Positions 1-4,090 of a DNA stretch of 6,213 bases are shown here, piece by piece. Source of the stretch: Saprospiraceae bacterium (GTDB lineage: Bacteria; Bacteroidota; Bacteroidia; Chitinophagales; Saprospiraceae); assembly GCA_947441325.1 (NCBI GenBank), contig CANETR010000137.1, positions 1 to 6,213 of the forward strand. Direction: 5' to 3'. Under the pieces are notes generated by a model. That model did no database searches and was not told the DNA's origin. It was given only the letters and a program-made list of their open reading frames with translations. Positions within the stretch are counted from its first letter, which is position 1. Each line of letters begins with the position of its first letter. The position numbers and the translations under genes were made by a program.

Positions 1-597
1 CAAAAAGAAAGAGACCAAAAAGAAATTGCCGCCTTTCAGGCAGACCTCACTGCGATTGAAGCAGCATGGAAAGCCGGCGATGCCAACAAAGTAAATGCCC
101 TGAAAAACCAATTGGTTGCTGCAATGAAAAGAGAAATCGAACAAAGCGAAAACAAATTGGCACAGGACAGAAAAGAAGTCCGCGAGGATAATGCCGAAAT
201 CAGATCCGATAACCGAGAAATCAGACGCGACAATCGCGATAGCCGTGTTGGTGTTGATGCAAGAGATGATGCACGAGATAAGGCTCGTGACAAAGCTGAC
301 CGAAGAGATGATATCCGCGACAAAGGCGATGATGTGAATGACAAAACTGAGCAAGCAGGTCGTCTTGCCCGTCAGAAAAACATTTTTGAAACACTCAAGG
401 CATATCATTTTGCCAATTTGGGCGAATTTTCAAAGGGAGAAGCTGCTACCAAAAGAATGCTGGTCAATGAATTTCTGGAAACTATGCAGCGCGACCTTGC
501 CGAAACTTATGAAGAAATTTCGGAAGACAAGAGAGAGCTGCGCGAAGACCGTCGCGAAACCCGTGATGATCGCAAAGAGCGCCGCGAAAGAAAATAA
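1..597 (+). CDS. Highly charged heptad-repeat (coiled-coil) protein, 5'-truncated by window edge
   Basis: The frame is open from base 1 to the TAA at 595-597, giving 198 visible codons; the true start lies outside the window. A TTG at 112 and an ATG at 124 are in frame, but the coding character continues upstream of both. I do not recognise the family. The protein is dominated by Arg, Lys, Asp and Glu. Visible residues 54-116 fall into nine consecutive seven-residue units, roughly x-x-D-[N/R/K]-x-[E/D]-x in the first ones (for example REDNAEI, RSDNREI, RRDNRDS). Units of the same type return at residues 174-198 (REDRRET, RDDRKER). A less repetitive, mixed segment (about 117-173, with LARQKNIFETLKAYHF) separates them. 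Long charged alpha-helix or coiled coil is the likely fold. The localisation is unknown because the N-terminus is missing. There is no Cys in the visible part. A terminator follows 20 bp after the stop, so this is the last gene of its unit. Function: unknown. Confidence 0.85.
   Translation, partial: QKERDQKEIAAFQADLTAIEAAWKAGDANKVNALKNQLVAAMKREIEQSENKLAQDRKEVREDNAEIRSDNREIRRDNRDSRVGVDARDDARDKARDKADRRDDIRDKGDDVNDKTEQAGRLARQKNIFETLKAYHFANLGEFSKGEAATKRMLVNEFLETMQRDLAETYEEISEDKRELREDRRETRDDRKERRERK
160..348 (+). repeat. Degenerate 21-nt / 7-residue tandem repeat tract 1
   Basis: Nine in-frame seven-codon units encode charged heptads inside the truncated first gene. The best-conserved units are REDNAEI, RSDNREI and RRDNRDS; later units drift to DDARDKA, RDKADRR, DDIRDKG and DDVNDKT. 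The period is clear in protein but only partly in DNA, which suggests old duplication plus selection for helix charge pattern. Confidence 0.6.
520..594 (+). repeat. Degenerate 21-nt / 7-residue repeat tract 2 at the C-terminus
   Basis: The last 25 codons of the first gene read SEDKREL, REDRRET, RDDRKER and RERK. This is the same x-x-D-x-x-E-x heptad type as the tract at 160-348, after a non-repetitive spacer of about 57 residues. Confidence 0.55.
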
Positions 598-617
598 GCT
601 TTAGTTTTCGTAAAATA

Positions 618-650
618 AAAAACGCAATATCGAATAGGTATTGCGTTTTT
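618..650 (+). terminator. Rho-independent terminator after the charged-repeat gene
   Basis: A perfect 12-bp stem pairs 618-629 (AAAAACGCAATA) with 639-650 (TATTGCGTTTTT) around a 9-nt loop. The right arm ends in a T-run that continues as ATTTTTT to 657. It begins 20 bp after the stop codon at 597. The A-run on the left side would let it act on the opposite strand too, but no gene arrives from that side here. Confidence 0.85.
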
Positions 651-654
651 ATTT

Positions 655-685
655 TTTGTACTCTTAAACAGTTTAGCTAAATTTC
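655..685 (+). promoter_or_regulatory. Candidate Bacteroidota-type promoter for the Rieske oxygenase gene
   Basis: TTTG at 655-658 is followed after 19 nt by TAAATTTC at 678-685. The known Bacteroidota consensus is TTTG, 19-21 nt, TAnnTTTG, so only the last base of the -7 box differs. Transcription would start at about 692, leaving a leader of roughly 12 nt. The -33 element lies in the T-tail of the preceding terminator. Assigned by consensus match only. Confidence 0.4.
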
Positions 686-703
686 GCCAAGAAAACTATA
701 TCC

Positions 704-1783
704 ATGAGCAAATATCATATCGATGCAGACATTAGAAAGGCCAATACCCTACCCGGTTCATTTTACAGCGACGCTGAGGGGTATAATCATTTGTTAAATG
801 AAGCCTTTCTCAAGAGCTGGCATTGGATTGGCGATAGCAGCGAACTGAATGAAAATACTTATTGCAAACCATTTGAGCTACTTCCTGGCAGCTTGTCCGA
901 ACCACTCTTACTTAGCCGTGACCAGGAAGGCGAATTGCATTGTCTGTCAAATGTCTGTACCCACAGAGGAAAAATTATTGTAGAGAAAGCAGGAAAAATG
1001 CGTCAGTTGAGTTGTGGTTATCATGGTCGCTGTTTTGCGCTGGACGGCAAATTTAAATCTATGCCAGAGTTTAAAGAAGCGCTGGATTTCCCTCGAGAGA
1101 TTGACAACCTAAGTAATATAAGCCTTAAGCATTTAGGTGTTTTTCTGTTCTGTTCTCTTAATCCTAAAATTGATTTTGAAACTGTTTTCAAACCCATAAT
1201 AGATCGCCTCAGCTGGTTTCCATTCGATAAACTGATATTCGATGCAAAAAACTCGGCAGAATACAGCATAGATGCGCATTGGGCGCTCTATTGCGACAAT
1301 TATCTTGAAGGATTTCATGTGCCCTTTGTTCATCCCGGACTTGGCGCAAATTTGGATTATGCCGAATACCGTACCGAAATTTTTGACTACTGTAATCTTC
1401 AACTTGGCGTAGCAGAAGCTGACGCTGATGCTTTTGAATTAGCAGAAACATCCGTTGATTTTGGCAAAAGAATTCATGCCTATTATTGGTGGATTTTCCC
1501 CAATCTGATGCTCAATGTTTATACCTGGGGCATTTCGGTAAATGTTGTAGAACCCATTTCTATTGATAAAACCAGGGTTAAATTTTATACCTATCTCCTT
1601 CCAGAGCAAGAAGCTGCAGGATTTTCTAAAGACATGCTGCATCAGACCGAAATGGAAGACGAAGAGGTGGTGCAAAGTGTTCAAAAAGGACTAAAAAGTA
1701 GCTTTTACAGCAGCGGTCGCTTCTCTCCTACAAGAGAACAGGGAGTACATCATTTTCACAGATTATTGGCTAATCTGTTTTAA
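704..1783 (+). CDS. Rieske [2Fe-2S] non-heme iron oxygenase, alpha subunit (choline monooxygenase/GbcA-like branch)
   Basis: Complete protein of 359 residues, a normal length for a ring-hydroxylating-type oxygenase alpha subunit. The N-terminal Rieske domain carries C85-x-H87, 16 residues, then C104-x2-H107, the ligands of the [2Fe-2S] cluster. The C-terminal catalytic domain shows D198-x3-E202-x2-H205-x4-H210. H205 and H210 should bind the mononuclear Fe(II), and E202 sits where the acid linking the two iron centres in neighbouring subunits lies. The third iron ligand is probably an acid in the EMEDEE stretch (316-321). The CDNYLEGFHVPFVHPG segment and the ending with GVHHFHRL resemble choline monooxygenase and glycine-betaine demethylase relatives more than classical aromatic dioxygenases. 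The substrate cannot be told from this. No beta subunit, ferredoxin or reductase gene is adjacent, so electrons must come from elsewhere. Cytosolic, with no signal peptide. The ATG at 704 is preceded by no clear Shine-Dalgarno, as is usual in this phylum. Confidence 0.9.
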   Translation: MSKYHIDADIRKANTLPGSFYSDAEGYNHLLNEAFLKSWHWIGDSSELNENTYCKPFELLPGSLSEPLLLSRDQEGELHCLSNVCTHRGKIIVEKAGKMRQLSCGYHGRCFALDGKFKSMPEFKEALDFPREIDNLSNISLKHLGVFLFCSLNPKIDFETVFKPIIDRLSWFPFDKLIFDAKNSAEYSIDAHWALYCDNYLEGFHVPFVHPGLGANLDYAEYRTEIFDYCNLQLGVAEADADAFELAETSVDFGKRIHAYYWWIFPNLMLNVYTWGISVNVVEPISIDKTRVKFYTYLLPEQEAAGFSKDMLHQTEMEDEEVVQSVQKGLKSSFYSSGRFSPTREQGVHHFHRLLANLF

Positions 1784-1798
1784 AGAATAAGCCTAAAA

Positions 1799-1835
1799 CA
1801 AAAAAACTCCAAAACAAAGTTTCAGAGTTTTTTTG
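1799..1835. terminator. Bidirectional terminator shared by the Rieske gene and tRNA-Cys
   Basis: An 11-bp perfect stem pairs 1799-1809 (CAAAAAAACTC) with 1825-1835 (GAGTTTTTTTG). A small inner AAAC/GTTT pairing (1812-1815 with 1819-1822) lies in the loop. The seven A and seven T bases in the arms give a U-tract in either direction. It starts 16 bp after the Rieske stop codon and ends next to the 3' end of the convergent tRNA, so it can end both transcripts. Confidence 0.8.
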
Positions 1836-1906
1836 AGGTCGGAAGCGGATTCGAACCGCTGTACGAGCTTTTGCAGAGCTCTGCCTAGCCGCTCGGCCAT
1901 CCGACC
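1836..1906 (-). tRNA. tRNA-Cys, anticodon GCA
   Basis: The reverse strand folds into a full cloverleaf of 71 nt. The acceptor stem is GGTCGGA with TCCGACC and the D-stem is GCC with GGC. The anticodon stem GAGCT/AGCTC encloses the loop CTGCAAA. A four-base variable region (GTAC) follows, and the T-stem is AGCGG/CCGCT with loop TTCGAAT. The anticodon GCA lies at 1872-1874. The discriminator base is U (base 1836), as expected for cysteine tRNAs. CCA is not encoded (CAA follows), so it must be added after transcription. Confidence 0.97.
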
Positions 1907-1924
1907 CTAATTGGGAAGCGATTG

Positions 1925-1932
1925 CAAATATA
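1925..1932 (-). promoter_or_regulatory. -7 promoter element of tRNA-Cys
   Basis: On the minus strand these bases read TATATTTG, an exact match to the Bacteroidota -7 consensus TAnnTTTG. The box ends 18 nt before the first tRNA base, which fits a start about 11 nt upstream of the mature 5' end. No clean TTTG is seen at the -33 position. It indicates that the tRNA is transcribed independently of the upstream lipoprotein gene. Confidence 0.6.
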
Positions 1933-1956
1933 AGACAAAAAATTATCCTTTCTATG

Positions 1957-1979
1957 TTTTTGAACGAAAATTTCAAAAA
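1957..1979 (-). other. AT-rich hairpin just after the lipoprotein gene, possible weak terminator
   Basis: Perfect 8-bp inverted repeat TTTTTGAA / TTCAAAAA (1957-1964 with 1972-1979) with a 7-nt loop, beginning 3 nt past the lipoprotein stop codon in the direction of transcription. The stem has only one G/C pair and no separate T-run follows it, so it may protect the 3' end or only weakly terminate. Read-through into the tRNA cannot be excluded. Confidence 0.3.
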
Positions 1980-1982
1980 TTA

Positions 1983-2630
1983 TCAATTTCTATCAGGCAG
2001 CAAACCCTTTCCCGTTTCACTTTGAGTGTTCTGCTGGCAAGGTCGCCACTCTTTATCGGAAAAGAATTGATCTAGGAAATTTTGAAATTTTATAAGGTTT
2101 AAAGGGGCATCATTTCTATTGTACACAATTTTGAGTTCGCCATCTTTCCTAACACTACTTACACACATAGGAAAATCTGTAATTTGAGGAGTGTTCACCG
2201 GATAAAAATCATTCAAATCGAAAAAACCATAATCATTGGCTTTTTCAATGACAAGTGCAACAATGGAACTATCCAATCGGCACTGGTATTTTCCAATTTT
2301 GTCAACAGCTCCCATTCCAATATATTCAGCTAGTCCACTTTTATAGAGCCTGATTTCGTATTGTGGACATTTGCCAAAACAGGGTGTGCGCTGAATGCCG
2401 GCAACAAAAACTGTATCGTAATTTACAGGAGGCTGAATTGCCGCAATACTATCTGAAATTCTAATGCTGTCAAGATTTATTTTATCGGCAATAGCTTCAT
2501 TTAAAACCGCTAAACTATCTGTATTTTGCTGCTGAACAATATTTTCTTTAGCATTTGCCATTCCTGCAGGTGTTCTGAAACAGGAAGCAAATAGAAGAAC
2601 AAGGCAACATAAGGCGAAATATAATTTCAT
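1983..2630 (-). CDS. Putative outer-membrane lipoprotein with a DUF6438-like domain
   Basis: Complete gene of 215 residues starting at the ATG at 2628-2630. A TTG two codons upstream is in frame but less likely, since the ATG is followed at once by Lys and a hydrophobic core. The signal peptide (MKLYFALCCLVLLFASC) ends in a lipobox-like F-A-S-C, making Cys17 the probable lipidated residue. A Ser/Asp/Ile-rich tether follows to about residue 73. The C-terminal part has RTPCFGKCPQYEI, then a G-A-Y-G-like strand region, YGFFDLNDFYP and a TDFPMC segment. To my eye this matches DUF6438 (C-x-G-x-C-P-x-Y near the start, then a tD.P segment), a family of unknown function. The two Cys of CFGKC are intact. 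The gene starts 24 bp after the stop of the histidine kinase on the same strand, so the two are probably co-transcribed. It could be an accessory or sensor-side partner of the kinase, but nothing in the sequence proves this. Confidence 0.85.
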   Translation of the reverse strand: MKLYFALCCLVLLFASCFRTPAGMANAKENIVQQQNTDSLAVLNEAIADKINLDSIRISDSIAAIQPPVNYDTVFVAGIQRTPCFGKCPQYEIRLYKSGLAEYIGMGAVDKIGKYQCRLDSSIVALVIEKANDYGFFDLNDFYPVNTPQITDFPMCVSSVRKDGELKIVYNRNDAPLNLIKFQNFLDQFFSDKEWRPCQQNTQSETGKGLLPDRN

Positions 2631-2654
2631 AATCAAATGCTATTTAAAGATATA

Positions 2655-3842
2655 TCATTTCTTGGGCAACTGCACCCTGAAAGTTGTCCCCTGATTCAAC
2701 ACTGACTGCTTTACAAAGATTTTTCCTTTGTGATAATCGGTAATAATCCTTTTGCTGAGCGAAAGCCCAAGACCCCAGCCCCTTTTCTTGGTAGAAAAAC
2801 CAGGTTTGAAAACCTTATTAAACATTGATTTGGGAATACCTTTTCCAGTATCACTTACATCTACAAAAATATAGCGTTGACTTTCTGATACTTCTACTTT
2901 GATTGTGCCTTTCCCATCCATGGCGTCTAAGGCATTTTTAAGTAAATTCTCAATTACCCAATCAAACAAAAGCGTATTGATATTGACTGTTAAATGTTGA
3001 TTTTTTTCAAAATCAGGAAATTCAAGTTTTACCTTTTTGGGCGCTCTTTGAACTATGTAATCATAATGCCTTTTCAGGCGTTCAAATAAATTATTTTGAG
3101 ACAACTCAGGCTTTGCGCCAATTTTAGAAAAACGACCGGCCACAATTTCAAGCATCTCGAGATCTCGGTTCATTTCAGTACAAATCATTTTTATCTGCTC
3201 ATCTTCCGGATAAAGTACGTTGAGATTTTCAATCCAACCCATGAGCGAGCTTAATGGCGTGCCTAATTGATGGGCTGTTTCTTTTGCCATTCCCACCCAA
3301 ATACGCTCTTGCTGAGATTTGCGTATTGAACTAAAGGTCAGATAAGCCAGCGCCATAAAAATAAAGAGCAAACTAAATTGTATGTATGGAAACCATTCAA
3401 GGTATTTAATCACTAAGGATTGCCTGTAAAATATATAATTTTTAATCCCAAAAGCCTCAGACTCCACCAAAATTGGTTTGTTTGTTTTTCTGAGTTCTGC
3501 TAATTCGCTATTAAAATAAGCTGGGTCTTTCAGGAAATCGCGACTATAATTTGTAGCATCCAAAATATTATAATCTCCATCCACCAATATCATTGGGACA
3601 GTTTTGTTGGACTCCAGAATTTTACTTTGAAAGGTGATATCACAATTAGGGTCTGATGTCATCATACTCAATTGTGCGTCTGCTATCTGCTGCATTTGCT
3701 TCCTTTCCTGTTTTTTTAGTTCCTGCGCAAGGTTGAAAGTGTAATAAACAGAAAAAATAACCACTGCGAAACTTCCGCCAATCAAAAACAGTCGCCATAA
3801 CAGCGTTTGAAAGACATTAGTTAGTTTTAAAAAAAGAAACAT
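2655..3842 (-). CDS. Membrane-bound sensor histidine kinase
   Basis: Complete gene of 395 residues. Two hydrophobic segments (about 15-37 and 148-170) enclose a periplasmic region of about 110 residues. That region contains a stretch like a PAS/Cache beta-scaffold (around ILVDGDYNIL, 85-94). The cytoplasmic part follows directly, with no HAMP or PAS domain visible. It has an H-box with KETAHQLGTPLSSL (H191 as phospho-acceptor), an N-box ENLLKNALDAM (298-308), a G1 box DTGKGIP (331-337), an F-region VFKPGFST (344-351) and a G2 box GWGLGLSLSKRI (355-366). All motifs needed for autophosphorylation are present. In the H-box, Gln192 replaces the usual Glu/Asp after the His. This AHQxGTPLSSL form is, as I recall, common in a Bacteroidota kinase group. 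No response regulator lies in the window, so the partner is unknown. It is the first gene of a two-gene unit with the downstream lipoprotein and is divergent from the gene at 4091. The ATG at 3842 gives a sensible short N-terminal tail before the first membrane segment. Confidence 0.93.
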   Translation of the reverse strand: MFLFLKLTNVFQTLLWRLFLIGGSFAVVIFSVYYTFNLAQELKKQERKQMQQIADAQLSMMTSDPNCDITFQSKILESNKTVPMILVDGDYNILDATNYSRDFLKDPAYFNSELAELRKTNKPILVESEAFGIKNYIFYRQSLVIKYLEWFPYIQFSLLFIFMALAYLTFSSIRKSQQERIWVGMAKETAHQLGTPLSSLMGWIENLNVLYPEDEQIKMICTEMNRDLEMLEIVAGRFSKIGAKPELSQNNLFERLKRHYDYIVQRAPKKVKLEFPDFEKNQHLTVNINTLLFDWVIENLLKNALDAMDGKGTIKVEVSESQRYIFVDVSDTGKGIPKSMFNKVFKPGFSTKKRGWGLGLSLSKRIITDYHKGKIFVKQSVLNQGTTFRVQLPKK

Positions 3843-3886
3843 CTATATAAAACCTTAATATTTGTTAAAAGACATTGCTAAAAAAC

Positions 3887-3894
3887 GAAAGGTA
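3887..3894 (-). promoter_or_regulatory. Candidate -7 box for the kinase-lipoprotein operon
   Basis: On the minus strand the bases read TACCTTTC, one base off TAnnTTTG, and lie 44 nt upstream of the kinase start codon. No convincing TTTG stands 19-21 nt further upstream. Assigned on the single box only. Confidence 0.3.
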
Positions 3895-4021
3895 TAACTT
3901 TTTTGCTAAATATTTCATAATTTTTTTAGAATCTATGGACTTTTCCGAAATTTTTTCTTAATATTGGGCTTTGAATTAAATATTATGTAGTGCCCTTAAA
4001 ATCAGTACTATTTGAAATTGT

Positions 4022-4059
4022 AACTGTTTGCACAAATTGACCGATATAAGCAAACAGTT
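4022..4059. promoter_or_regulatory. Perfect 10-bp inverted repeat upstream of the TPR-PD40-SPOR gene
   Basis: AACTGTTTGC at 4022-4031 is exactly repeated in reverse complement as GCAAACAGTT at 4050-4059, with an 18-nt spacer. The arm-to-arm centre distance is 28 bp, slightly under three helical turns, which would suit a dimeric regulator. It could also form an RNA hairpin if a transcript starts upstream of it. The right arm is followed by TATTAATTTG rather than a clean T-run, so it is a poor terminator. It ends 31 bp before the start codon at 4091. Confidence 0.5.
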
Positions 4060-4061
4060 TA

Positions 4062-4069
4062 TTAATTTG
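4062..4069 (+). promoter_or_regulatory. Candidate -7 box for the TPR-PD40-SPOR gene
   Basis: TTAATTTG differs from TAnnTTTG at one position and lies 21 bp before the ATG. The nearest upstream TTTG-like word is ATTG (4036-4039), 22 nt away, so the match is weak. If real, the inverted repeat at 4022-4059 would cover the -33 region and could act as an operator. Confidence 0.25.
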
Positions 4070-4090
4070 AAAATCAATAATTTAAAATTA

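Larger units (their letters stand above)
3843..4090. other. Divergent intergenic region, AT-rich, no gene seen
   Basis: 248 bp between the kinase start and the start of the divergent envelope-protein gene. Only very short ORFs occur (for example an ATG at 3934 with eight codons), and none looks coding. The region holds poly-T runs (3921-3927, 3951-3956). It also holds a 7-bp AT-only inverted repeat TAATATT/AATATTA (3959-3965 with 3979-3985) that is probably chance, and the more striking 10-bp inverted repeat listed separately. Confidence 0.7.

Noticed and set aside
112..114. TTG as the start codon of the first gene
   Set aside because: The same frame is open and of the same charged, Ala-rich helical character from base 1, so the true start is outside the window.
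36..344. 102-codon open frame on the minus strand rich in Ser/Leu/Arg repeats
   Set aside because: It lies fully antisense to the heptad-repeat tract. The Arg/Asp codons of that gene (CGC, GAT and similar) read without stops on the other strand, and the Ser/Leu/Arg periodicity is a mirror of the 21-nt repeat.
338..604. 88-codon open frame on the plus strand in another frame
   Set aside because: It overlaps the C-terminal part of the charged-repeat gene out of frame, with no recognisable domain or upstream signal.
1021..1684. Several minus-strand open frames of 80-89 codons
   Set aside because: All lie antisense to the Rieske oxygenase, whose motifs are unambiguous, and none shows a domain or its own promoter.
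1770..1976. 68-codon open frame on the minus strand
   Set aside because: It runs straight through the tRNA-Cys and the terminator hairpin, so it is not a protein gene.
2631..2636. TTG start two codons upstream of the lipoprotein ATG
   Set aside because: The ATG at 2630 gives a standard Met-Lys signal peptide; the TTG would only add Met-Ile and is a rarer start.
3959..3985. 7-bp inverted repeat TAATATT / AATATTA
   Set aside because: It consists only of A and T in a very AT-rich region and is expected by chance; no T-tract or gene end makes it a terminator.
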